A stretch of 64,000 bases of DNA. Origin: Strix aluco (Eukaryota; Chordata; Aves; Strigiformes; Strigidae). Positions 45,346-56,500 of this stretch are shown here, piece by piece. Each line of letters begins with the position of its first letter. The stretch's first letter is position 1. Location: assembly GCF_031877795.1 (NCBI RefSeq), contig NC_133933.1, forward strand, positions 63,872,984-63,936,983, given 5' to 3'. The position numbers were made by a program, and so were the translations under genes. Under the pieces are notes generated by a model that saw only the letters and a program-made list of their open reading frames with translations, was not told where the DNA came from and did not search any database.

Positions 45346-47226
45346 TAAAGAAAGTATAGTTACTGCAGTCAAGCACTGAAAACCAAGGCAATTTAGGCCA
45401 GGCAAAAGCACCAGTTCCTGCTTCTACCACTCACATACATACACCATTTTATCTATTAGCAAACATTACTGCCTTTCATTTGATTTATATAAGAAAAACT
45501 TACCTAAAGTTAGGAAAATATACAAATCGACTTTGGCAACCCACAACAATCAAGTTATGTACGTTACTTCTGCTGAAGACTTAAACTCCAGCCATAGAAT
45601 GTATAGTATTTTTAGTGCAAGAATTATGCCAAAATCCATAAAGAACATGAAACTTTCGTAACAATCACAAAATACACAAAAATCTGTCGCTGCTCACACT
45701 GCAGAAGTAACATGAAATTAATATGACAGGTGAAATTTTAGTGTCTGAGCTGATACACTTAGCTGACTGAAATACTGAATTAAACTGTTTGAACAGATTT
45801 AAAGCCACACCACTATCTATCATATATTTAACGAATTATTATGTTGGAAACATAGGCATCCTTATTAAATGCCAAATTAAGTCTATACCACCACAGTAAC
45901 AATTAACTCAAAACGATAAAGTGCCATGTGTGTAAATCTTGATCAGCAAATCCGGTCTTGAACTACGGGAGCCCCTGACAGTCTCCCTGAATTTAAGGTA
46001 ATCTCTATAAACCAAAACCAGAGCTTATACTGCTTTTAATATCAGTGTCCAATTTCTCTAACAACAGAACTTTTTGGTTTCCTTCTATTAATATATCTTT
46101 CTTCTTTTTATGTTTCCCCAAAAGTTTCATTTTTTCCTTGCTGTCTTGCTTGTGTTCAGGAGATTTTGGAAAAATGTCAGCACTACCCCAGCACTACCGC
46201 AATCACAACAGACAACTATTTGGCTTCTGACATTTCAGTATCACGTTCATCCATTCACTTCAACAGAGTACTCAACACTATGAAACACTTTCAAGACATT
46301 CATAATCAGTCCTCTGGAGACACCTCCCCCGCCTCCAAACTCTCTGTGGTAATCTATGGTAATTCCTTTACTATCTTTATTCATAGAACTCACATTTATT
46401 TTTCTACTTAGCCACAGTCTGTAACTGCAATAAACACGTAGTTCAGTGACAGCAGGTGCCACAATTCCCTAAAGTCAAAACAGGCACCTGCAAACCAAGA
46501 GGCCAAAACGACTAGTGCTTCTTTGTCACCAGGAACCTCTGTTCAGGTCTGAGAGTAAATATGCTTAGGTGTATACAAAAATAATGCAAAAGGACCCCGT
46601 TTCACAGCTGGTGAGGAAGCTCTACGGTCTGGAACAAATCCGGGACCGGCCCGTGCCGAGGAGGCTGCGTGGTGCCAACGTTTCCGACACCACCCCAGCG
46701 TGGGGCAGGAACGCTGCTGCCTCGCAACTGCGCAACTAGGGTACGTTCAGAAAAACAAAATGCAGTTTTAGGCGATGCAACACCTAAACGGCCAAGGCGC
46801 ACAGCTGGGATAACTCTGTGCCTCTTTCCGAAGGGGGAAAAAAATATTCGTTACCTTTTGCGCGCTCACAGGGCGCAGGTGAAGCCTACGGCACCGCGGC
46901 TGTTTCTGGAGGATTTTAACAAGCGTGGGCTCCCTCCCTCCCCCCCCCCGGGCGGGGCCGCGCCGCGCCTCTCGGCAGGCCGGAGCGCCGGGGAGGCGGG
47001 GCAGGAGGGCTCCCGCAGCCCAGGCGGACTTCGAGGCCGAAATCGTTAATATAATACATAAATATTAAACCGGGAAAACACCCCGCAAACCTTCTGAGGT
47101 CAACAAGCACCACGCTTCGGCAGGCGGTGACGGCGAGAGATCACCCATGTCCCACCCCGGAGTCCGGGCCCAGCCCCCCCCGCCCACCATCACCGAGGTC
47201 GCCCCCCTGCCAAGCGCCGTCGCTAC

Positions 47227-47300
47227 CTTCCGCCTCCGCCTCTCCTCCCGGCACCGGCGCCCACGCGCTCCCGTGACGCCAGCACGCTGCGGCCGCCCGG
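47227..47300 (-). other. SERAC1: Candidate non-coding first exon of SERAC1
   Basis: On the minus strand GGCGGAAG|gtagcg is a plausible donor (+ strand CGCTAC at 47221-47226) inside the CpG island, close to the CCAAT box, and no ATG exon is needed because translation starts at 44190. The 5' end is a guess. An alternative donor, CAAAAG|gtaacg (+ strand CGTTAC at 46849-46854), could define another first exon. Confidence 0.45.
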
Positions 47301-47305
47301 CCAAT
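47301..47305 (+). promoter_or_regulatory. CCAAT box
   Basis: CGGCCAATCCGGA carries a CCAAT core of the NF-Y type, followed by a GC box ten bases on. The placement suits a bidirectional promoter. Confidence 0.6.
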
Positions 47306-47348
47306 CCGGAGGGGGCGGCGGGAGCGGAGGGGGGAGAGGGGGCGGCTA

Positions 47349-47357
47349 CGCATGCGC
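47349..47357. promoter_or_regulatory. NRF1-type site
   Basis: CGCATGCGC within TACGCATGCGCCC is a perfect palindromic core of the NRF1 site, typical of TATA-less CpG promoters of nuclear-encoded mitochondrial and housekeeping genes. It lies between the two presumed start regions. Confidence 0.7.
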
Positions 47358-47399
47358 CCGGGAAGCGGTGGCCGGCGGTCGCGGCGCCTCCGTCGTCAG

Positions 47400-47936
47400 G
47401 GCAGCGGTCTGTGGAGGCAGCGGCGGAGGTGATGGGCGGGTGGGACTGGAGCCGCCGGGAGTGGCGGGACCTGCCGGTTGGGAGCCGCCCCGCCTGTTCA
47501 ACGCCTCCAGCCCCCCCAGGGGCGGGTTGGGGTTTGTCTCCCTCTGCCCAGGCCGCGGCACGCCTCGCCTCCGGCGGCAGAAGGGCCCGTAGTCGGCCGC
47601 AGCCGCTGGAGAAGCTCGGCGGTGCTGGCGGGGGGCAGAGTTGCCCGGACTGCCCTCGGGGTGAGGGGAGAGGACTTTAATTTTCGCAGCTCAGCGCCTC
47701 ACCTGAGCGAGCCCTGCTGCCCCGGCCGGGCCCCGCGGGCCTCTCTCCAAGGCCTCGGCCTAATTAGTGGGGCAGCGCTGCTGCTCTGGGGGTGGTGAGT
47801 TGCCGTCAGGGATCGCTGAGTTCAGTCAAAGCGTTGTTTCTTTTTCTTTCAGATTTCCTCTGTTTACGTGTATAACCCGAAGCAAGAGTTGTTCTTGTCC
47901 CCTCTTCCTTTCAGCGTTGGCAAGAGAACTGAGAAG
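47400..47936 (+). other. GTF2H5: GTF2H5 5' UTR region with probable leader intron
   Basis: A donor GGTG|gtgagt after 47794 and a strong acceptor TTTCTTTTTCTTTCAG ending 47852 would give a 58-bp leader intron. An alternative acceptor ends at 47914 (CTTTCAG). Other donors further left, for example near 47427 or 47661, are possible. The exact exon 1 is unresolved. Confidence 0.45.
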
Positions 47937-47971
47937 ATGGTGAATGTTCTGAAAGGTGTTCTGATTGAATG
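47937..47971 (+). CDS. GTF2H5: GTF2H5 coding exon 1
   Basis: [11 protein letters not shown] plus TG of a split Cys codon, donor gtgagt. Start context is GAGAAGATGG, with G at +4. Confidence 0.96.
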
Positions 47972-50900
47972 GTGAGTAACAGTGCTTACTGTCTCTCATT
48001 GTGTTAATGTCTACCTGTTTCTTTAGAGCCGGAAATATTATAAGTAACTTAAGAGTCTAGACCAAAAAACCAGAAATTGTTGTGAGGACGGGTGGTGCTG
48101 ACCAAGCAGACAGGAGAAAAGTATGGCTTTTGGGGGAAGAAGGAGAGAGGCAGTTGTAGGTAATCCTAATTCCAAATGCCTTTTCAAGATACTGTTTTCC
48201 TCTTTTGCTCTTTATATTGCTTTAAAATAATGGGGGTTTTTGTTTGTCAGCAATGTGTTTCTTTACTGATTCTAGAGGGAGATGAGATAATCTTTCATCC
48301 TTTGTCATGTCTTTTTTTCATCGGCTCTAGTCCAAATTCGATTCAAGGCTGACATGTGGTTCTGTTTGTAGATTGTACTCAGAAGAAGTATGCTTGTTTG
48401 TAAAAGCAAGTTTTTGATGTATGCGCAGTAAACAGGCTTTCATACAATCTGAAGTCTCTAGAATAACTCCGGTAACTGGTTACCTCCGAAGTAAAAAGAA
48501 ACATCAGTCAAGATTTGCGGGGTCATTGCTTAGCATTATTCTACTGTATACTTAGATTGTAAACTTTTTAACAGACTGTAACTGCACAAAAGTAGAAGAA
48601 CCTTGAACCTCTTGTGATGTGCCTATATATAGCTGTGAGCTTGCAGCAGCTAAGTCCTGAGCTGACTGGACGTTATCCAGCTGAAGTCTGGATGTCTAAT
48701 GGCTATGTGTGAGCAGTTTGGAGCCTAAAGTCTGCTATAACAAAAAGCCTGTCTTCTCAAATTTGGCTTCATGCTAGTACCTTGACAAACATTGTGAAGC
48801 ACAAGTAATTGCCTGCCTGTAACTGGCTATGTAAAGATGCCCAGAGCAAAATTCTTGACTGACAAAGCAAGAAGTTCTAGAATCTCAAGCAGTTAGCAAA
48901 ATATTTTATTTTGCATGTTCTGTGTTTATTTTATGCATACCTAAGGATTTGTGTGTTTATCCAGCTCTGTGGACACGTTCCCCTTAGTATTAGCATGGAA
49001 CTTAATAATTCTCCCTGGAAGGAAAGGAAAGGAAATTTTCTATCTGGCAACAAATCTACAGCAGTTGTTATGCCATCAGACATTTTCAACAGCCCCTGGG
49101 AAACTCGCCTTTGAGTTGGTTTTGCTAGCTCTTGGTGGTTTGGTTTTGTTTGTTTTTCTCCCCACCTTTTCATAAGGGTAGCCTATGACTGGGCACAAAA
49201 TTCCATCCTAGGAGAAGATGCAGAGCTACTATAAACCCTTGTTTACACTTCAGATACAAGTTCTTTACAACCCAATTTTCTGAGGATGTTTAAGATACCA
49301 AATGGACAGGAAGTGGAAAAAAAAAGTCACTTCTGAGTGTGTAAATCATGCAAATAAAATAGTGAAATGTTGTGCAGGTCTTTTTATTCCATACTCTTCC
49401 AATAAATAGCTAAACTTTTCTGAAGACACCATATCAAGGATTACAATCTTCAAGTACTGTAACGAGATCAGTGTTTCTGCTGTGACATACATCTACTGTC
49501 ACCAGTTACAGTTCTGTATATTGATTGGGTGAAAACCAGTCTCTGGATACTGCCTAACATCATACAGGCTGGTCATACCAGCTAGGATAAAAGCTCGTGC
49601 CATCTAGTGCTACTAATGTGAGTCAATGTGAGCAAAAAGTGAACCTCCCTGCGCTCATCCGAAGGAAGGTGTGGAAGAGTGCTGGGAACAACGTACTTCT
49701 GGTATCTGATTTTTCTCAACTCTTCTGTTTCTCCTCTTAAATGCCAGAGTACATAAATAGTGGCTCTTCTAAAGAAGATAATAGCCTCCAGACTTTCCCA
49801 TTCTCCTTTCCTGAAAATTACTTTGTACTTTGAAAGTTTACCTTGCTTTAGTCATGCTTCTGCAGGTTTGAGGCCAATATTAAAGGTTATTTTTTGAGTT
49901 ACTGGGTAGGGGGCAGGCGAGGGGTTTGGTCTCATAGTGCATGTCTTTGGACCATATATACTTTTAGGTAAGGGAGAATTGGTCCTCATACTGCATTTAA
50001 AAGAGTGAAGATTAACCAAGGAGTTCTTTTAAGATTTTCTATGTTAGTAATTCTTTAAAAGAATACTTAATATGTTGCCAAAACAACTATGTTCATAATT
50101 TTGAAAGTGTCCTGAGCTACTCGATTCCAATTTCCTGTATTTCTTGCACATACTCTTCACCAGTTATTGCAGTCAGATACTAAGTTTTACCAGCAAACAT
50201 GTTTTTCCTGGTTTGTAAAAGCTAGTGTCAGAATAATACTGTCTGAATTCTTCAAAAGTTCAGTGGATCAAAGAGCTTATATTTTGAAGCCACTTTATCT
50301 AGTTGCTTAGCATAATGCAGCTATTTCAGTTTCCATACTTCCAAAATGTTTTCTTCTAAACACTTAAGTTTAACTTAGAAGGTGACATCATGAAAAAGAA
50401 GAAACTGTTCAGTTATGGTGTGATAAATGTACAATTCACACATGACCACTTTTTCTCTGTGCTATACTACTTCGAGTGAGATCTGGGTTTTGGTTACCCT
50501 TAAACAAAAATATGCTCTAAGAAAACATGGTTTTTATGCTGCTATTGCTGAAGATAGAAATGTAAGTTCAAACTTACCTGATTAAGGGTTGGGGGTTGTT
50601 TTTAAGCTAGTTTAGCAGCAGCATAGAGGCACTTTGCTGATCAAGCAGCCAATTTTTCTCATTAGACTTTGTTACCACTTTATTTTTATCTCTAAAGTAA
50701 TTCAAGCAATTCTGATTGTGAAAGAAACAATTTTTTCAAAAGCTTCACAAACTTCAAATTGTGAGCAGCTCTTGAAATTAATACTAGTTTCCCAAAGAAC
50801 TTCAGGGGTGTCTTCAAATGGTGGGGTTTTTGTTTTTAACTGTATCTTATTACAATGAGGTAGGATCTGATGTGTGTTTGTCTCTACAGTGACCCAGCAA

Positions 50901-51070
50901 TGAAGCAATTTCTGCTCTACTTGGATGAGTCAAATGCATTGGGAAAGAAGTTCATCATACAAGACCTGGATGAAACTCATGTCTTTGTTTTGGCCGAGTT
51001 GGTTAACTTCCTCCAGGAGAGAGTGGGCGAGTTAATGGACCAGAACTCTTTTCCTATTACTCAGAAGTAA
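47937..51070 (+). CDS. GTF2H5: TFIIH subunit 5 (p8/TTDA), complete
   Basis: Two coding exons join to exactly 71 codons, the usual length for this subunit. GTF2H5 (p8, TTDA, yeast Tfb5) is the smallest subunit of the TFIIH core. It binds the p52 subunit and supports XPB ATPase activity in nucleotide excision repair and transcription; human loss causes trichothiodystrophy group A. The protein reads [20 protein letters not shown], then [20 protein letters not shown] and ends FPITQK. It differs from remembered human protein at only a few positions in the second half. ATG at 47937 lies 22 bases after the nearer acceptor and is the only start that gives the family N-terminus. Confidence 0.97.
47972..50889 (+). 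other. GTF2H5: GTF2H5 intron
   Basis: GT-AG intron of 2.9 kb. No repeats or exons recognised beyond short T- and A-rich runs. Confidence 0.8.
50890..51070 (+). CDS. GTF2H5: GTF2H5 coding exon 2, with stop
   Basis: Acceptor GTCTCTACAG; the T completes Cys12. Reads [20 protein letters not shown], then [20 protein letters not shown] and ITQK before TAA at 51068-51070. Confidence 0.97.
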
Positions 51071-52838
51071 AAAGACTAGAGAAATGAGATTACTGCGAGT
51101 TTTGGAATAGTGGATTTCAATAGCTTGGGTTATTACTGTTTTAATAGATACACTGTGGTTAGTAAGTTCTACATGGAAGTGGTTACTTTAAAAAATGGAT
51201 CATTTTCATAGACAAAATACCCTCAAATTGGGTTTTATTTCTCATTTTGAAAGATTATGGTATCTTTATTAAAATGTTTAAAATTAAACACTTGAGGACT
51301 TGTCTAGAGAATTTTTGATGCATGCTCTCTGTTTTTCCTTTAGGATTTTTATCTTGCAAGATGGTATCACACAACAATTAGAGTTGTGTTTCTGTATTGG
51401 AATGCTCTATGAATTCCTCTGACGTGTTCCGTTCCTGTGGAACTGATTAAATCTGGTTATAGTGTGACTGATAGAATGTAAAAGAGTATTGTTAAAGTAT
51501 GATCTGTGCTTGATGGAACATCTCAGTATGTTGAAGGTATGGTCAGATACTGCTTTAACTTAATGGGTTTTATACATGAAAATGAAAGTTGGCATGAGTT
51601 TTCTTTTTGTTTTGGAGGGTTTTTTACTTTATTTTTTTGTCGTTGGTGTTTTTTTGTGGGTGTTTTTCCCCAAACATTTTACAAATGCCCCATACTACTC
51701 GCCTACTTCTACCAAGGCTGTGCTTTCTATGTTGTTCTGGGTTTGGCAAGTGGTGGTAGGCATCTAGAAGTTTGGAGGGGAGGAAAGGATATGGGGGGAT
51801 GGGTACAACAAGATCATCACATTTTAATTGTAAACTTGTATATCAACAATAGCAAATTAAAGGGGTAACATAAATGGGAGACCAATCCTTTAGATATAAA
51901 ATTGCTTGTATTTTTCCACTGAAGCTAATACCTAGTCACAATAAGCTTGTGTGATCAGGAAGGGGAAATAAAGACTTGGTTACTCTATCTGCAAAGAAGA
52001 AAGCTGGTTTTGTTTTTTTTGGGGGGTGTTGGGTTTTGGTTTTGGTTTTCTTCAGCTTAGCTCTTCCTCCCCTATTGCACTTTGCTGCAAAGAAGCAGCC
52101 TCATAGTTTCATAGGTTTTTTTTTTTTTTTTTCACACTGTATTTGTAACTCACTATCTCAGACACTGGCTTGTTTAGTAAGTCAGCTAATACATGATGAT
52201 AAAACCTTTGAAGATTTCTGTCTATAAATATGGCAGATACAGATTACAGAAACAAGAAGAATAACATGTATTACCTTTTCTCTCATCCTCTCATTCCTAT
52301 TCAAAATAGTTAAATTTATTGGCTCATTTATAAATTAAAGACTTCTAGGATATTACTTGAAAGGGAAGCTTGGTTTTCAGAGCTGCTCACGTACAACAGA
52401 TAGATGCTGTCTTTTTATATTTGTGGGGAAAACGTGTAAATAGAGAGGCTTTTATACAGAATAGTTTTCTGTACTGACTCTGCTGCAGTTGCTTTTTTTT
52501 CTTATCCAGTAGGTATCAGATTAATTGGTGGTTTTGTTTTTGGCTTTTTTCCCCAGGAATTAGGGAAGCTTCAGGAGAAAGCTTCATTGGATGTTTTTAA
52601 TCAAAAAGCTGTCCAAAGAAAGTATTGCAGAATTGCATATATTCAGGCTCACGTGGATGAGCAAATAGCCCTGCGGAATTGAGCTTCACGTAGTTTCTGG
52701 CACCCCACTCTTCTCTCTGACTGTATAGAACAATGGGTTTTGATCCAAGTTGTTTCATATATTTTTTTTTTTTTACAAGTGGATGCTTCCCTAGTCACAT
52801 AGATCAAGAACAAGCTACACACCTTCACTTGAAATAAA
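51071..52838 (+). other. GTF2H5: GTF2H5 3' UTR, end uncertain
   Basis: AT-rich, with long T runs (about 52009-52020 and 52117-52132) and a T/G-rich part near 51600-51660. AATAAA signals occur at 51967-51972 and 52833-52838. Which is used is unknown. The second may instead serve the ORF at 52557-52682 described under findings. Confidence 0.5.
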
Positions 52839-53549
52839 AAGTTGAAGTCTTTTATGAATGGTTTATGGTTCCTTACCTCTTTCCTGAGATTGGTCAAACA
52901 TTTATCTCAAAAGTGTTATTTTGTGGAAGATTAATGGATGGTCATTTAATGGAGAGATAATTGGTAGTCTTTAACATGGCATGATAGCTTAATGCAATTT
53001 ATTTAAAAGTGTCTTCTGTCCTTTCTTTGGAATCCAGATTTTGATGAAAGCTAAATGATCCCTCACTCTCTCTTCAAATGACACTGTTTGAAAAGTCATG
53101 TTAGAATTACACGTTAAACTTCTCTCTATTTAGCATGTTTAGTGCTACGTTTCTGTAGTGGTTTTCCTTTTAAGTTGATGATAAACTTCTTGCAGTTCTT
53201 GTATTTTTCTCTCGGTTAATTGTACAGCTTTATTGTTGCATGACCTACGTTTTAGCTTGTAGTTCCAGTGATAAATGGCTTACATAATACAGAGGGATAG
53301 AAGTTTCAGACTGTATAACCTAAACAGGCATACATTCTTATACTCTTTCCTCTCAGGCTTTTTCAAGCAAACATGTTTATGGATTTTAACTTCTAAACCT
53401 GTCAAGACTGAGATCTTTCCCGCAACCTAACCAGGCCTAACTGATTCTGTGCTGGAAGAGTAAACAGAAGATACAAAGAAGCAAATTGGTGTCTCCTTAT
53501 GGAGTCTAAGGAGCTGTGTTCTTTGTACTTTCTAGAGAAAAAAGGGTCT

Positions 53550-53568
53550 AGAATCACAGAATCATGTA
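53550..53568 (-). repeat. Possible CR1 3'-end scrap
   Basis: AGAATCACAGAATCATGTAG equals the start of minus-oriented CR1 3' ends at 23058 and 27251, but the following sequence does not continue as CR1. Only about 18 bases support this. Confidence 0.3.
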
Positions 53569-56500
53569 GTATGGTGAAGGAAATCCAATGAGGAAGCTTT
53601 TAGAACTTGAGGATGTATAGATACTAAAAAACCAAAACACCCAAGGGTTTCTGGGGCTGAATAAACTTGGACCCCAGAAAGCTTTTTTTTTGTAAATGCA
53701 TATAATCCTGGAGCTTACATGCTTTTAAAAATATATGTATATATTGCCCGGATGGGAGAAAAATAGATACTAGCTTTAAAAATATCAAGACATCTTGAGA
53801 TAGTTAGCATTTACACTTACAGATTTTAAATGTTTTCTCTGGCTTTCATTCAGGTGTGAAATATTGGTAAGTGGAGCTCAGAATTAAACATTGTGTTAAG
53901 AATATCTTTTTTTAAGGTTGGAAGCATTTGCAAATAGAAGGTTAAGGAGGTTTGTTTAAATATATGTGTATTTGTTTTGCTAATAGAGTTGATATGGTGA
54001 GAACATCAGGTCTCACTGTATTTGGAATATTATATGTTAATTTAACATTTCTATCCATAGGTAATAAGTTCACTTTTTTTTGCTGGTATCTAGCATAGGA
54101 ACTATACTCTGTTCAGATCCTGCTTCAGCAGCAAAAATAGAGCTTGAATGACAGACTTGTCGCTTCTTGCTGAAGCAGCAAATTTTATCTTGATGGGCTT
54201 TCACTGCCAAGGGTTGAACTGGTCATGTACTTTTTGCTTTTAGTGTGAGTTGGAAGTATCTTGCCTCCTGGAGGAAGAGCATGGTAGAGTAATTATCTAA
54301 AGGATACTTACTTGAACTTCATTCTCATTTGCTACTTGCAAGCTTTTTTAGATCTAAGTATAAGTAAGTTCACTTGTTTGTGTTTTGTGATGTAAACAGT
54401 TGCTCTTGGGTAGTAACGGAAACTTTGAACAGGCTTATAAATACCACTGTCATGGTAGCTATAAATACCACTGCAGAAGCTAAAGAGTAATATTTGACAG
54501 AAAGATGAGAGAGATCTCTAAAGCAAGGTAAGAGAACTTGAACAATGCAAACAAAGTATTTATGTTAAATGGAAAGGGAAGGGTGGAAACTGAAAATGCA
54601 GCTTCCTATTAAAATAAAGCAATAGCACCTAATTTTTATTGAAACTTACACTATTTGGTGTTTTGGTTTTTGTTCAAGCCTCAGATTGAAGACTATTAAT
54701 AAACAAACTTAAAAAACCCCCAGGCTAGCTGTGTAATATGACCGTAGTGTACCACAAAAGCAAATAAGTCTAAATGCTAATTCTGGGGGCAGCATGATGA
54801 AGATGACCCTGAATCAGTATAGATAGGGATTATAATTAATTTCTTAGCTTGTTACCAATGTGTAAGTCCCCTTTCCTTCTCTCCAGTATAACAGCCCAGA
54901 GAGAGTAATTGTCCAGTGTGGTAAAGGAGGAAATAACCAGCAATCAGTAGAGAGAATGGATGTGGCCTCAAGAAAGAAAATTGTGTTGAAAGAAAATAGA
55001 GAATGCTTCAGGGAATTGCACTCTTCTACTTGAGAGAACCCAGATTGAGTGGATTTGACTTTGTAGCCAAACTGCCAGTGTTGTTTCATAAAAAGGTAGG
55101 CATCTGAATCCATTTGGAATGAAGAATGATAGAGTGATTTTGTTTATTTTTTTCAGAATGCGATGTGCTTATAATGATAGTTTGTTTTTTGTTCTATGTA
55201 GCACAGTGCTGAGAGCTAGATGGCTAGTGTGATGTGCTATACAAAAGCTTCTCCAAGTGCTGTTGTACATTAAGAAATCCTATTTTACTGTCTTCCCAGG
55301 ATTCTAGGGTGTATTCAAAAGCATATCTTCTGATTCTTTTTTTAATGTGGTATAACAACAGATATTTGTTTTCTCTCACTCAAGTTAACTGCAGGCCCAC
55401 CTCAAGTATGCAAGTGTTCTCAAACTAGAGAACATGTATTTTATGCATTAACAGGATTGCTTACTGTGAATTGAAGATAATGGTATTTCATAGTGTCATT
55501 AAAATGACTTATTTTAACCTTGCTTAGTTGGTGTCATCACCATAAAAGTGTCCAATTTCAGTCAGCACCTATGTTGAGCTTGCAAAAGTAGGGCTCTAAA
55601 AACCATATATATATATATAAAAAAATCTTTAATATAAACCAACACAGGCTGAGAAGTATATTTTGTTCTTCCAACCAGGCAGTAGATCATTGAAGAAAAC
55701 AGTAAGCTTTTATAATAAATCTTTTTGCAGTTCCCAATTTCACAGCAAATTCTGATCCTTTTCCCACACTAACTCATTGATTATCCCACAAATGATCCCA
55801 TTAAAGCTGGTGGTGATTACTGTGAAATGAGGCATTACTCAGTTTGTCAGAATTGGGTGTCTGTATTTGTTTTGTAATTCAGACTTTGGCAAGGATTACA
55901 TATGCTATACAAAATTAAGGATTCACTAAATAGGTGAAGTTCATAAAGGTGGAAGAACAAATTCTACCTGTTAAGTCTTATGACTTAACAACTAATAAGA
56001 AAATTAAAAAATAGGGTCCCTGATAGAAAGATTATTTGGAGCTCATTTATTTTTTTTAAAAAATGTGGAGTAGAAGTAATATTTTACCCATATTTGTTTC
56101 ATATAAAAAGATTTTCAGAACTGAAGACATAACAATTTGACGGCAGACCAGTAAGGGGAGCTCTTACCAATATTTTAAACTACTTTTAATAAAATTGCTG
56201 CAGCATGGGAAATGGTGGGTCAGAGACTTACTGTGCTTTGGAACATTTAATATCTTTGTCTCTGGATATGCTTTCAGCTGGAGATGAACATTCAACTTCA
56301 AAGGATCCTTCTAGAAAGATATTTCTAGTAGGAGATGTTGGAATGTAGTATCTTTAGCTCTGACATTTCTTAGATGTTTAGTTATCCAGTGTTTTCTTTC
56401 TATGCTTAGGTGCACAGTCCTGTTACATTAAAATTGTCTGAAATGTGGTATTCCCTTCAGATGTTACTGGTAGGTCTGTGTATCTCCACACCACTAGCTT

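Larger units (their letters stand above)
44192..47226 (-). other. SERAC1: SERAC1 5' intron
   Basis: The interval between the probable non-coding first exon and the exon with the start codon. AT-rich until about 46.6 kb, then it rises into the CpG island. It contains the triple AAAGGTCA array and a MIR-like relic. No coding exon found. Confidence 0.6.
46860..47800. promoter_or_regulatory. CpG island, candidate bidirectional SERAC1/GTF2H5 promoter
   Basis: An abrupt GC- and CpG-rich block in otherwise AT-rich DNA, lying between two divergent genes. It holds a CCAAT box at 47301-47305, GC-box-like GGGGGCGG at about 47311-47318 and again near 47338, a TGACG CRE half-site at 47274-47278, and a palindromic CGCATGCGC (47349-47357) that matches the NRF1 core. 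No TATA box seen. Long frames here are GC-composition artefacts. Transcription starts are not determinable from sequence alone. Confidence 0.8.

Noticed and set aside
47147-47680. 177-codon and other long frames in the CpG island, both strands
   Set aside because: GC-rich DNA has few stop codons. The translations are Pro/Ala/Gly/Arg-rich in several frames at once and lie in the promoter region.
51506-51868. 120-codon plus-strand frame in the GTF2H5 3' region
   Set aside because: Phe-rich translation caused by T runs in the UTR; not protein-like.
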